Positions 1 to 9,994 of a DNA stretch of 64,000 nt are shown in pieces. Each line of letters starts with the position of its first letter. Within the stretch, counting starts at the first letter, position 1. This DNA comes from Doryteuthis pealeii (Eukaryota; Mollusca; Cephalopoda; Myopsida; Loliginidae): the NCBI GenBank assembly GCA_023376005.1, contig CM042150.1, positions 76,634,688 through 76,698,687 on the forward strand, read 5' to 3'. The position numbers and the translations under genes are program-made. Under the pieces are notes generated by a model that was not told the DNA's origin, did no database searches, and worked only from the letters and a program-made list of their open reading frames with translations.

Positions 1-8
1 ATGAAGTG

Positions 9-36
9 TCTATCTATCTATCTATCTATCTATCTA
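9..36. repeat. (TATC)n microsatellite
   Basis: About seven uninterrupted tetranucleotide units are read directly. A second simple repeat, (AACC)n, follows at 128-160. Confidence 0.95.
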
Positions 37-127
37 AAATGATTATGAAGATACATTTTTGTACCACATATAATTAGAAGCCATTAGTGTTAAACTGACT
101 TTCGCATCAACATGTCATAAAAACCTA

Positions 128-160
128 CAACCAACCAACCAACCAACCAACAACCAACCA
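128..160. repeat. (AACC)n microsatellite
   Basis: Imperfect AACC units with one CAACC interruption. It directly precedes a fragment resembling the SINE tail family at 166-240. Confidence 0.9.
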
Positions 161-162
161 AA

Positions 163-240
163 AAAGGCTGAAATGTTGTGACTATAATAACCAAGATCTT
201 GTTCCAGGATAATCAATTATTATTCCCATCCTTTTGGAAT
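163..240 (+). repeat. SINE-tail-like fragment
   Basis: The words GGCTGAAATGTTGTGACTAT and AATAACCAAGAT match the tail of the tRNA-headed repeat at 17165-17285. A weaker match is at 1075-1120. No tRNA-like head is seen here, so this is a truncated copy. From 241 to 680 I see only AT-rich sequence without recognisable features. Confidence 0.4.
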
Positions 241-686
241 AGCCTGTAGGGAGACAAAAATAATTGAATTCTCTTGGATTGTGGGTGTAGCTTTCAACGT
301 CTTGTTTCCATTAGTCTCATGATAATTCAGCCCCTTAAAACTTTATCCTTTGTTGAACGGATAAGACTTATCTTTTTCAGTCCTCACCTTTGGAGCAAAA
401 ATGACATGATTTTCCTTTCTGTTCATATAACAAAACACAGACAATTTTTCTTCAACTTTCAAGGCACATTGCCATGAAGACCATTGAAAACACAAATTCT
501 TTCCTATTTTATTGTACCTTTTCTTAAACTTTGTTCATGGAACATTATCAACAGTTTACTTGTTGGGGGCAGATATATCATGCTATTTTGTTGTTTCATA
601 AATGTGTCTTTTAAACATTCATATGTGCATTGTTCATTGGAATTTATCTTTCCTTACTGAATGTTCTGTGTTAGTGTATCCAAAGT

Positions 687-782
687 TAAATCATCTGCAT
701 ATTTAATTTTCTAAGTTTCAGCTTAATTAATGGTTGTAATCAATATTGATAGACAAACATTATTATTATTATTATTATTATA
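687..782 (+). repeat. Dispersed repeat X ending in (ATT)n, copy 1
   Basis: The segment shares CTGCATATTTAATTTTCTAA and a following TTAATGGTTGT word with copies at 4559-4645 and 6568-6635. In all three the unit runs straight into an ATT or AAT trinucleotide tract. The family is unknown to me. The (ATT)n tract lies at 758-782. Confidence 0.6.
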
Positions 783-833
783 ATGCAAGTTTTTTTTTTT
801 TAAACTAGCTTTAACTGGTGGACTCCCACAATA
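782..833 (-). mobile_element. 3' tail of RLE-LINE, short truncated copy
   Basis: On the minus strand this reads a CACCAGTTAAAGC-like word, an A-rich run and ACTTGCATTATAAT. It matches the 3' end of the LINE copy at 5300-5340. The element's 3' end abuts the (ATT)n tract at 758-782, as in other copies of the family. Only about 50 bp remain. The stretch 834-1120 is AT-rich with nothing else clear. Confidence 0.55.
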
Positions 834-1129
834 AGGACCTAGCATTAGTTATAAGCTAATAACCACTATTCTTATAAGCCTGAATGAATAAGATTTTATA
901 CAAAAGGTAACAAGTAAAATTTAAAACTTAAATAATATATTTTCTTAGCATGTATATAAAAATCAAAATAATCTACCCTGACAGATTGAATAAAAGGTTC
1001 ATCTTGAAATTCCCTAAGGTTAATGAGTGACTAGACTAGAACAGAAACCCTAAGGAATCTGGACAGTAAATAAACTGAAAGACATTGTGATTATAATAAT
1101 CAAAATGAGGAAACTACTTACCAGGCACA

Positions 1130-1388
1130 TCTATGTGTTGGTTGGTGTAAAAAATAATGTGCTCAGCTCCAGGAGGTCTTCCTACCTGGCAGCATCTGCC
1201 CTCATATCTAAAGATGGTAAGGGTTGAGCTTATTGCCTTGTGCCTGAGGCGCCACAAAAGTGGAATGCTAAGTTATTCATGGCACCATCTCACAGGAGGC
1301 CTGCTTCCTGTGTGGTACCCATATTAAATCAACTTTTCTCTCACATTCCAGTCTCATGGGGGTGTTGAGTAAATACAAGTATATAGTA
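1130..1388 (+). repeat. Dispersed repeat B, copy 1
   Basis: It is richer in G+C than its surroundings and similar to 11856-12095 and 47610-47822. The shared order is an AAGGGTTGAGCT-like word, a TTGCTC/TTGCCT word, a gene-poor middle and an end reading GTTGAGTAAATAC. Orientation is set by analogy with the SINE end GTTTGGTAAATA. No open frame or clear A/B box is seen. It is likely a SINE, but the family is unidentified. Confidence 0.5.
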
Positions 1389-1779
1389 ATTTATTATTTT
1401 CTTTATTAATATGTGTAACCAACTGAAGAATTCCAAAATACATTTTGAATCTCTCATGAATATGAAATTATTGCTGTCCATTCCCAGCTGTGTACATATC
1501 AAGAAATACTTTAATATTTCTCTATGTTATAGCTTGTAGACTAACAAAATAAGATAACAAAAATACTAGTGAAAAAAGAATAATAATGACAATAGTTCAT
1601 TTAAGAAACTTGCATTACTTATCTATTTTACATATAAGATGGTAATTATCAAAAAATAAAGGAATGGAGTTGCTTTTATTAAAATTTAGGATACTCATTA
1701 ATATTTAAAGGAGGATTTATTTGTTTTTATTGAATATTTACTATGGCTCAATTTGGTTTCAAATTGGTTTCTTTATTTA
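1389..1779. other. AT-rich stretch without recognised features
   Basis: No open frame longer than about 40 codons, no repeat shared with other parts of the window, and no clear promoter or splice context were seen. Confidence 0.5.
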
Positions 1780-1985
1780 ATGGCATATCAACCTTCGTGG
1801 ATTATTTAATACCAACACCATTCTTGTAGAAGAACAGTAATTGTACATAGCTGGGATGATGAGGGGGTTCATACCATTCCCAAGAGTATTAGTCCGAAAG
1901 TGAACATAATATCATGATTGGAGTTGGAAATTTCTGACAATGATGCAGTCCAGCACTAAAGCAACTTACAGTGACCTAGAGGATG
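1780..1985 (-). repeat. tRNA-derived SINE, family D, copy 1
   Basis: The sequence matches the better copy at 4018-4236. The common tail on the plus strand is ATCAACCTTCRTG followed by TTATTTAATACCAA and a CTTATAGAAGAA-like word. The tRNA-like head would lie near 1940-1985 on the minus strand but is decayed. The 75-codon plus-strand frame here is an artefact of the repeat. Confidence 0.6.
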
Positions 1986-2308
1986 AGAGACAGATCCCAT
2001 CTAAAAATCAGTCTAAGCTTGGTCTAACAGTACATTTTAAAACTTTTCCTGGCATAACTCTGTCCAATTTCAACCAAACTTTCAGTGATTTTTATTCAGA
2101 TAGAAATTTGGTGAATTATATGATTGTACAATTTAAGAGTATTACATTTCTTTGTGTCCAAATTTAGGTTCAGGTAAGATATTTCTGTGAAAGCCAACAA
2201 GAAGATTGATTTGCTACAACATACAGGAGTGTGTCTACTTTCCTAAGACCCAGATTGACAACTGAGAATGGATATTGTAAGACATGACATTTCTTTATTA
2301 CATCCTAC

Positions 2309-2729
2309 TGTAGCGTTAGTTTCGTATTTGCCTGGGAGAGTTGTCTGCCCGGTTTAGTTTGCTGGTGCCCACTAGGGGAATTAGTATTTAAGCGCCAGGT
2401 TCAAACCTTTTCGGCCTCTTTTCCTGTTCCAGTAACCACGATAATCATGGGCTAGACATGGTCTATCCCTTCTCGTTGGGGCTTTTGGTCCCACTTACAT
2501 TACTGTAAGTTCTTCACAGCATGGACTATCCCTAGTCTCATGTCTGTACTTTTATATGTTATCTTGTACCATTCATGAATGTGTATCTATCGTTCTATAT
2601 GTAACTTTGTTTTACCATGTACTTTGTATCTCGTCATATCCATGTGCTGTATTACATTAAATGTTTTGTCTGTTAACCTTCGTCGGAGTTTTGTATTCAA
2701 AGTATATATAACTTTGAACCATTCTTACA
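2309..2729 (+). mobile_element. Candidate solo LTR with 4-bp target duplication
   Basis: This 421-bp segment starts TGTAGCG and ends TTACA. It is flanked on both sides by CTAC (2305-2308 and 2730-2733). A TATA-like TATTTAAG lies near 2383 and a polyadenylation-like ATTAAA near 2655, an arrangement usual for an LTR. It is richer in G+C and CpG than its surroundings. The flanks suggest insertion into an older endonuclease-like fragment that resumes at 2739. The superfamily is not identifiable, and a 4-bp duplication alone could arise by chance. Strand is inferred from the TATA and polyA order. Confidence 0.45.
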
Positions 2730-2733
2730 CTAC

Positions 2734-3100
2734 AAACAACACTCATTCCAGATATGGTCCCTTTCTTGGATGCAACCAAAAAGGTGATCATGTATGAATT
2801 AACAGCACCCTGGGAGGAGCATATAGAGGAATCCCAGGAGAGGATGCTTATTAAATACCAAGAGTTGGTGTAGCACCACCATCATAAATGTAAGGTGGTC
2901 TTGGCTGGAGACCTTTATGTGTGTCAATAGGGGTTTGCAGAGAATTCACTCTTAAAGGCTTTTATCATACTTGGTAGGAAAGGAACAGCTAAAGGTGGTG
3001 TTGGGGTGCATAATAACCATCACAGAGATCATGGAATAAATAGACTTCTTGGTGGCTTTGGATTGAGAGGGTCAGCTCATGGGCTCGGAAGTGAATAATT
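2734..3100 (+). pseudogene. Degenerate PD-(D/E)XK-like C-terminal fragment of a retroelement
   Basis: The frame from 2739 reads IPDMVPFLDATKKV, then IMYELTAPWEEHIEES and ERMLIKYQELV before a stop at 2871. The PD...ELTxPWE pattern followed by YxELV is what I recall from the C-terminal domains of retroelement proteins common in fish and invertebrates, resembling a PD-(D/E)XK nuclease fold. Beyond the stop, further matching words such as GFAENSLLKAF appear near 2937-2970, so decay is by stops and frameshifts. The upstream part was probably separated by the LTR at 2309-2729. The exact family is uncertain. Confidence 0.45.
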
Positions 3101-3160
3101 CCAGCAAGATGATGTTATAACAGAAATAGATATCTCTCTTGATTCACAATTTTTACTAGC

Positions 3161-3360
3161 ACAATACATCCACTCATCAACAAAACAAATTAAAAAGAAA
3201 AAAAACACTTTGAAACAGAACCTAAGTTACTGATAATTGTAACATAACCCAATACATAACCCAATACATCCACTCACCAACAAAACAAAATAAAAACAAA
3301 CCAAAACACTTCAGAACAGAACATACGTTATTGACATCAACCAGATGCTAACCCCACAGT
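3161..3360. repeat. About 100-bp tandem duplication
   Basis: The word CAATACATCCACTCA recurs about 100 bp apart (3162 and 3262). It is followed in both units by CAACAAAACAAA and a CAGAAC word. The two units are diverged and A/C-rich. No coding potential is seen. Confidence 0.7.
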
Positions 3361-3479
3361 AGCTTAAATGAAATGAACAAAAAACAAGTGTTATACACAT
3401 AGGCTCCAACTAAACATCCGAAAAACAAAATTCATAAACAATTAAAAATATCCTCTATTTAATGTTTTTCAACCAATCT

Positions 3480-3800
3480 TAAATCTTCCCCCCAAAACCC
3501 TTCAAAGTGAATTTGAGCCGATTCCTAACTATAAAACAGCTGACTTAAAGTCGATAAGCAGTTGACTGTGGGCCATCACAGAGAATGTTGCTCTGTCGGA
3601 CCAAGATCAAGGAACCCCCATACCTCTGACCCAGACCATACCCTGCGTCACGCAAAGCCAAGTCATCAGCCAGAACAGACTTTCAACCTCACGCCTGCCC
3701 TCATTTCACCGAGTGAAAAATGAATTATCATCTTAACAATTCCAGCTTTTGTTTATTTTTAAATAAACGAAATTAATCCAATCCTTCTTTTGCTACCATA
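3480..3800 (+). promoter_or_regulatory. CpG-bearing block, possible LTR or promoter remnant
   Basis: Compared with its surroundings this block is richer in G+C and CpG. It carries a TATA-like ACTATAAAACAGC near 3529-3541 and an AAATAAACG polyA-like word near 3761. That spacing would fit an LTR, but no matching partner copy or target duplication was found. It could equally be a decayed promoter of another repeat. Confidence 0.25.
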
Positions 3801-4017
3801 TGCTTACTTGTGATATTACAATGAGCAGGTCTGAAAAAAAGACCCAAAACCTGATGAAACCAGGAATATTAATAATGACACATTTGTGCTCATCTGCAAT
3901 ATATGTCTTTATTAATAAAGAAGGCATAATCATGCATTTTAAATTGAGATCAATTGATACTTTTAAAATTACTGATTATTCTGTGTCTTAAAGTTTGGTT
4001 TGATTTCTTTTTTTAAA

Positions 4018-4236
4018 ATTGCGTATCAACCTTCATGCGTTATTTAATACCAAAGCCATCCTTATAGAAGAATAGTAGCAGCAGTATTTAACTCATATAT
4101 ATGGAGATGAAATGGTTCATACCATTCCCAAGGGTGTTAGTCCAAAGTGAATGTAACTGTACAATAGGGGTTCAAACTTGCAAACTAGGATGTTGCAGTC
4201 TAGAATGTTAGCCACTAGGCCATGGGGCCTCCTCCC
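4018..4236 (-). repeat. tRNA-derived SINE, family D, copy 2 (best head)
   Basis: On the minus strand the head reads TGGCCTAGTGGCTAACATT as an A-box-like word and GTTTGAACCCC as a B-box-like word about 40 bp apart, as in a tRNA-derived Pol III promoter. The body carries TTGGGAATGGTATGAACC. The end carries ATAAGGATGGCTTTGGTATT. Related copies are at 1780-1985, 48290-48482 and, partly, 59455-59600. Confidence 0.75.
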
Positions 4237-4558
4237 TTATTTTATACAAATCCAATATATGTATGTATCTGACACATAAAAAAGCAAGGTTTTTTTTAGC
4301 CCAATACTGTTAAAATGCTCTTAGGGAATAAAGCAATTTACATTTCCCTTTAAACTAATGCCCTCAGGAAAAGTATGTATCCATCTCTTCTTCTTTGTCC
4401 CCAACTATGAGTAAAATGATAATACAGACTGGAATCTCTAGCCTTGATAACTTAAAGAGTGTTCTTCAAAGAATCTGTGGCACACTTGTGCACTGTTCTT
4501 GTTATCAGCTCATCCAACAAGTGTGGTTGACTCTACACAAACATTCACTTCTACAAAC

Positions 4559-4645
4559 AAATAATCTGCATATTTAATTTTCTAAGTTTCAAAGTTAATG
4601 GTTGTTATCAATGCTGATGGACAAACATTATTATCATTATTATTA
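4559..4645 (+). repeat. Dispersed repeat X, copy 2
   Basis: It shares CTGCATATTTAATTTTCTAA and TTAATGGTTGT with 687-782 and again runs into an ATT-rich tract (4627-4645). It is followed directly by repeat Y. Confidence 0.6.
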
Positions 4646-5298
4646 CTAGCAAATATATGCACCCTCCGGGTGCAAGTATTTAAGTTTTAATGTAATAAAA
4701 TATTGTATTAAATTAGAAAGGCTAATGAAACTAAATAAGAATACAGATAAAAAGATTTGAAACAGAGGGAGTATAATAAAAGATTTGAAACAGAGGGAGT
4801 ATAATAAAAAATGGAACAACTGAAACTTACTCTTCCATCACTCTCGTCTTTCATTGTTATTTTTTCTAATTTAAGTATTTAGTTATAAGAGGAAGTAAAG
4901 AATAAAATGACAGTTATTTTATCTTGTTAATGGATTTCATTTAAGATTCATTGAAGAGATTTTTGCTTATATTCATTAAAAATAAACCAAACAGTTAGAA
5001 ATCAATAATACTAAGCACATATTTATTAAATTCGATTTTTTAATATTAATATGCAAATTAGCCTTCCCGTTCACAGTGTAAACCACTATTTTGTTGTATA
5101 TATAAATATAATTGCATGTTGTCAGTATGTAGACATAGTTAACAGTATTAATAATGTAAGACAATTTTTATTAATAATTGAGGTTTAGATAAAAAATAAA
5201 ATCATGGAGAATGTGATGTCAATAACTAAGAGAATTGTGACTTGAGTAGGAATATAGTTTCGGTTACAGACAGAAAAACACACAATCTCCATTATAAT
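4645..5298 (-). mobile_element. Repeat Y, copy 1 (possible non-autonomous Helitron-like element)
   Basis: This roughly 650-bp unit aligns over nearly its whole length with 16046-16612. On the minus strand it starts near ATAATGGAGATTGTGTG with a TCTGTCTGTAACC word. It ends with the perfect 6-bp stem GCACCCGGAGGGTGC (4659-4673 on the plus strand), then about a dozen bases, then CTAG before TAATAA. A short 3' hairpin followed by CTRR is the Helitron signature, but no Rep/helicase is present, so the class is inference. It holds a 28-bp tandem duplication at 4751-4807. The short frames inside are not coding. Confidence 0.4.
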
Positions 5299-5870
5299 AA
5301 GATTATGCAAGTTTTCTTTTTTACACCAGCCTTAACTGGTGTATAGTCTGAATAACAGCAACTCAACTGGTCTCCAGGACTCTTCTAAGTATTCTAGCTG
5401 ATCTAAATAAGGCTGTGGTCTGGATGGTCTCAAATCTTACTATGATTTCCAATTCCTCCAGTCTTTTTCCAAACCCTTGGGAACTGTTCTAAGATGTTCA
5501 GTTCTCTAGCAAGGTTTACTTGTTTATATTTTTGTTTCAGTTTTGCCAGGTTCTAGCAAGTGAATTATTAGTTGATTTGTTTGTATTTTAAAATCTAAGA
5601 GAATTTTTGGAGTCAAATTCTCTAGGGTAGATTCTGGTTTGTGCATATACTATTCTGGAGTAAGGTGAAAGTTTAATTTCTTGCTCAATTCCCAATGGAT
5701 CACCATTTTTACCTATTTGTGCCTGGTATTCTACTCCCTTTGTGGTAGTTAGCTGCATTCGCCTATTATTAACAGTTTTATATCTGTCTCCACTCTTGCT
5801 ATTCTATTGTGTAATCTATTTTTGCTTTGATATAATTGGTCCTTTATGGCATTGTTTTGAGCTGCTATAA
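5299..5870 (-). pseudogene. 5'-truncated RLE-LINE copy (C-terminal part)
   Basis: On the minus strand the frame begins IAAQNNAIKDQ and continues to an ETDIKLLIIGECS word. This corresponds to the zinc-knuckle region of the fuller copy at 7965-9660. Later pieces align with its RLE region and with the ending ARILRRVLET. Several frameshifts and stops are present and much of the RLE core is missing. At the 5' truncation the LINE joins directly to an (AAT)n tract at 5871-5907. The 3' end carries CACCAGTTAAGGCTGG and ACTTGCATAAT, next to another TTATTATAAT word. Confidence 0.7.
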
Positions 5871-5871
5871 C

Positions 5872-5907
<36 letters not shown>
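5871..5907. repeat. (AAT)n microsatellite at a LINE junction
   Basis: A perfect trinucleotide run abuts the truncated 5' end of the minus-strand LINE. From 5908 to 6560 the DNA is AT-rich with no recognised feature. Confidence 0.95.
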
Positions 5908-5908
<1 letters not shown>

Positions 5909-6567
5909 TCAATCTTATAATGATTTGATTTCTGTAAATTTGAATATTTAAGGAAAATAGTTTTGTTGATATTTTTATACAATTTAAAATATTGATTTTA
6001 GCAGCAATATATTCTAAAAGAGTTAGATGAAAAGAAAACGGCTTCTAAAATTTCTATAAGTTTGCAACAGTAACTTAAAGCTTGAAAGTAAGTGTATAAT
6101 ACACTATGTAATAGATCATCTTGTAATTAAAATCTAAAAGAAAATCATATCAACATTGAAAGAGGTCAAGAAATGAAACTATTACTAATTACTTTATAGA
6201 ATAATGAAACCTTTATAAAAATAATCATTATTTCACAGGTATCATTATTTACTTTTTCTTTTCCATCATGATTTTTTTCAGTTTTCATACAGGACAAAAT
6301 TTTATTGTTAAACACTCATCATACACTTACCTTCAAGGCAAATTTCTAAGTTGAATGTACAATATGGTAAAGCCAAAATCTTATAAAATGTACAGATTTT
6401 TTTAAAAGAGTTCTTGTATATAAAATCAAAATAATTTCTTTGAAATTAATTTTCTCTGCACATAATCTACTTTCAAAATAAATTCAGCAAAATTGTAGAA
6501 TGATTTTGAATTTTCTTATATATTTTCATACATTCAATTCATTCCATACTAATCAAAGTACTCATCT

Positions 6568-6598
6568 AGTTAATGGTTGTTATCAACGTTGATGAATA

Positions 6599-6635
<37 letters not shown>
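6568..6635 (+). repeat. Repeat X, copy 3, and (AAT)n tract
   Basis: TTAATGGTTGTTATCAACGT at 6570 matches copies 1 and 2 and is again followed by a trinucleotide tract (6597-6635). The tract borders the inverted/direct array beginning near 6640. Confidence 0.6.
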
Positions 6636-6636
<1 letters not shown>

Positions 6637-6639
6637 CTT

Positions 6640-7965
6640 GGGAAATTCCATGTCAAATCATCCAGAAAAAAAGTAAAATTGTCACCCACCCCCTTCAATT
6701 TTTCTGAAATTTTGTACTGGTGTGGACCATGTTAAAGTTAGACATTCCCCACAATTTGTCAAAGACAAACTTTTTTCTATTATTATCTGACATATATTGA
6801 ACATTATTAGTACCAAAAAGATAGTTTGGTGTTTGCCCAGAATCAAAGCTACAATATCAGTTAAAATTTTACAAATTGGAAATCATTAACAATTTAAAAC
6901 TGGTTATCTTTCAGACTTTTTTTTATAGTAGTTTTGGATTCCTTCAGCAAAAATACTTTTATAAACCAATTTTTAGGAGTAGCGAAGCCATAGAACTCAT
7001 TTTACAGACAAAAGTAGATGACAAAAAAGTAGCAATTTTTTGCGATCGACCACCCAAATTTGGGAATTTAAAAATCGACATAATTCCGAAGCTCAAATTT
7101 TTGGGATTGCCTAACTTTATGATAGTCCATACCTGGACAAAATTTTGGAAAAATTGAAGTGAGAAATTTTAACAAATTTTAACAATATTTTGTAGCTTTG
7201 GTTCTGAGCAAAAACCAAACTGTCTTTTTAGTACAAATAATGTTCAATAACATTTTGCAAATCAGAAATCATTAATAATCTAAATCTGGTTAACTTTCAG
7301 ACTTTTTTGATAGAATTTTAGATTCCTTGGGCAAAAATATTTTTATAAACCAATTTTTAGAAGTAGGAAAGCTCTAGAATTCATTTTACAGACAAAAATA
7401 GATTACAAAAAATCACCATTTTTCGTGACCAACCACCCAAATTTGAAAAGTTAAAAATCAACATAACTCTGCCAATTTTTGAAATTGAAAACTCAAATTT
7501 TGGAGATTGTCTGACTTTACAGTAGTCCATACCTGAACAAAATTTCAGAAAGATTGAAGTTCAAAATTTTAACAAAATGTTGTAGCTTCGGTTCTGTGCA
7601 AAAACCAAACTATCTTTTTGGTACAAATAATGTTCAATAGATATGAAATAATAATAGAAAAAAATAATTGTCATAGATTTAGTGCCACACTGGCATATTG
7701 ATCTTGCTATAAAAAATAAAAAATCATCATTAACTTAAAATTGGTTGACTTTCTGACTTTTTTGATAGCATAGATGCTTTTATAAACCAATTTTTAGGAG
7801 TAGGGAAGCTCTAGAACTCATTTTACCGACAAAAATAGATAACAAAATGTCACCATTTTTTGTGAACCACACCAAATTTTGAGAGCTAAAAATCAACATA
7901 ACTCTGCCAATTCTTGGAATTGGAAGCTCAAATTTTTGGGAATGTCTAACAGAAAAATTGAAGGT
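6640..7965. repeat. Inverted-plus-direct repeat array, unit about 400 bp
   Basis: Three direct units start near 6872, 7255 and 7720. Each has a TGGTTA/TGGTTG word, GACTTTTTT, ATAAACCAATTTTTAG, AACTCATTTTAC or AATTCATTTTAC, and an AAAATTGAAG-like end. A fourth copy of the unit's end lies inverted at 6680-6870: the minus strand there matches 7105-7240 and 7515-7640, including a CCAAACTATCTTTTTGGTAC word. The array could therefore fold into a long hairpin. The 93-codon frame at 6876-7157 falls inside one unit, has no homologue I recognise and is not preserved in the other units. It is probably a foldback or satellite-type transposon; the class is unknown. Confidence 0.7.
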
Positions 7966-8433
7966 GGTGGGTCACATGGCCTGGATGAGTTGACATGGAT
8001 TATAGAATGTTTAAAAATGTACAAAATATCCAATAACATTGTAAATCTTATAATAAAAACTGGAGAGTCCAATTAAAAGCAGGAGGACAATCCATGGCAG
8101 AAGTAAAAATCCAAAGAGGTATTTTTCAAGGAGATTTGCTATCACCACTACTATTTATTATAGCAATGATGCCACTCAATTATATACTTAGAAAATGCAC
8201 AGCGGGACACAAATTCACTAACTTGCAGGGGAAAATAATCTTATGTATAAATGGCATAAATTTTTTTACAAAAAATGAAAAAGAGCTAGAAACCCTGGTA
8301 CAAACCATTAGAATATATAGCCAAGATATACGAATGGAATTCAGAATCGAAAAATGTGCTATGATAGTATTGAAACAGGGGGAAGAAAAATATTGGATGG
8401 AATACAACTACCAAATCAGGACACTATAAAATA
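7965..8433 (+). pseudogene. RLE-LINE, reverse transcriptase palm region
   Basis: The segment encodes, across frameshifts, LDELTWIIECLKMYKISNNI, then AEVKIQRGIFQGDLLSPLLF, which holds the QGD-SPLLF motif of non-LTR reverse transcriptases. The catalytic YxDD region is decayed to CINGINFF but is followed by the family words KNEKELETLVQTIRIYSQDI and RMEFRIEKCAM. In a working element the RT would copy RNA at the nicked target. Here the mutated active site, the internal stop at 8073 and the frame change make it dead. The N-terminal part is missing because the copy begins at the edge of the repeat array. Related minus-strand copies are at 5299-5870 and 51235-53503. Confidence 0.85.
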
Positions 8434-8920
8434 ACTTGGAGAAAAAGAAAGTTACAAATATTTCGGAATTTTAGAAGCAGACAATATCAAGCAAACAGAG
8501 ATGAAAGGAAAAGTTAAAAAAGAATACCTCAGAAGAACAAGAAAACTCCCAGAAATCAAGCACAGCAGCAGAAATCTCATCAAAGGAATGAATACCTGGG
8601 CCATCCCCATTATAAGATACTCTGGTCCATTCTTAAAATGGACAAAAAAAGAACTCAGACAGATTGACCAAAGGATTGGAAAATTAATGACAATGCACAA
8701 GGCATTACACCCTAGAGATGATAGGCTATATGCATCAAGAAAGGAAGGTGGTAGAGGTCTTGCCAAGACAGAGGACTGTGTAGAGGCCACAATCCAAAGA
8801 CTCGAAGAATACACAAAAAAGAACAGAGAAAGATTACTTATGGCAACCAATAACAGCAATTGCAACATGTGGACACACAGAAAAACAATGAAACCTAGAA
8901 ATGGGAAGTAAAACAATTAT
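8434..8920 (+). pseudogene. RLE-LINE, thumb and linker region
   Basis: The open stretch carries the family words EYLRRTRKLPEIKHSSRNLI, KGMNTWAIPIIRYSGPFLKW, MTMHKALHPRDDRLY and KEGGRGLAKTEDCVEATIQR. The same order is seen, more decayed, on the minus strand at 51600-52085. It lies between RT motifs and the zinc knuckle, as expected for RLE-bearing LINEs. A short frame change separates it from the palm region. About 25 codons of the family, including the IAAQNNAI region seen at 5850, are missing at the junction with the next segment. Confidence 0.8.
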
Positions 8921-9580
8921 ATGGATATTTCAAACAACAAATTGGAGAGCTCGCACATGAAAAGATTTGGAAATTATACCAAAGCAAATGTCGTTAAGAT
9001 ACAACAAAACAGTAAATGTAGAGTGTGCGGTGACAGAGATGAGACCATAAACCATGTATTAAGTGAATGTAGCAAACTAGCACAACAGGAATACAAAGCT
9101 AGGCATGACTGGGTTGGGAAGGTGATCCACTGGGAATTATGCAAAATAATAAACTTTAACCATACAACAAAATGGTATATGCATAAACCAGAATCTGTTC
9201 TTGAGAATGAAATACATAAAATTCTCTGGGACTTTGAGATAAAGACAGATCACCTTATCCCAGCCAGGAGGCAGGACCTAGTACTGATTAACAAAAAAAA
9301 GAGAATTTGTCAACTAGTAGACTTTGCAGTTCCAGCGGATCACAGGGTGAAGATGAAGGAAAGTGAGATGGACAAATACCTGAACTTTGCCAGAGAATTA
9401 AAAAAGCTGTGGAATATGAGGGTGAACGTGATACCAATTGTACTTGGGGCACTTGGAACAGTCCCAAAAGGCTTGAAAAAAAGACTGAAGGAACTTGGAA
9501 TCAGAGGAAAAATTGAGACCATACAGACTACTGCATTGCTGGAATCGGCTAGAATACTCAGAAGAGTCCTGGAGACCTGA
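8921..9580 (+). pseudogene. RLE-LINE, zinc knuckle and restriction-like endonuclease
   Basis: This 219-codon frame is the longest in the window. Near residue 35 it has CRVCGDRDETINHVLSEC, a CxxC...HxxxxC zinc knuckle. Near residues 110-150 it has ARRQDLVLINKKKRICQLVD followed by FAVPADHRVKMKE. The RRxDL...VDFAVPxD...K layout is the PD-(D/E)XK restriction-like endonuclease of RLE-type non-LTR elements (R2, R4/Dong, NeSL groups); the usual PD reads QD here. It ends ILRRVLET. The endonuclease would nick target DNA. This piece is open but belongs to a copy whose RT is broken, so it is a pseudogene remnant. Confidence 0.85.
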
Positions 9581-9665
9581 GGAGACTTGTTGTCACTCAG
9601 ACTCCAATGAAATACTATCAGTTAACACTGGGATAAAAATCTCACAAGGAGTGAAATAATATCAA
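9581..9665 (+). mobile_element. RLE-LINE 3' UTR and 3' end
   Basis: After the stop comes a G-rich word with TTGTCACTCAGACT, then TCACAAGGAGTGAAATAATA. The copy at 53050-53110 ends with a closely related TCACAAGTGAAATAATAAT. The element thus terminates in TAA-like repeats. Downstream to about 9990 the sequence is plain AT-rich DNA. Confidence 0.7.
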
Positions 9666-9994
9666 TGATGTCAATGACATTTACTCTCGTATATACATGA
9701 ATAGTGAGACTAACAGACAAACATCAAAAATCCCTTCTTTTCTCATTTCATTTTTCAAAACAATTCTTGCAGTCAATTAAAAATTTACGTGTATGTTTAT
9801 AAAGGAAAATTGTTACTATAAAAGATAAATCCACAAAACATAAAAGAGATTTACCAATCATATTTTTAACAGATCCAATGTTGCTATTATTGTATTGTGC
9901 TGTGTAATTTCACAGAGTTTTGTAGATAAATATTATTTGATTCAAGTGTGGGAAATTTAAGAGATTCAACATTTTTTTTGTTTTTTTCCCAGTT

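Noticed and set aside
6876..7157. 93-codon frame as a gene
   Set aside because: It lies inside one unit of a repeat array, and the equivalent frame is broken in the other units.
8452..8916. 154-codon minus-strand frame with hydrophobic stretches
   Set aside because: It is the antisense of the LINE thumb region on the plus strand, which has recognisable protein motifs.
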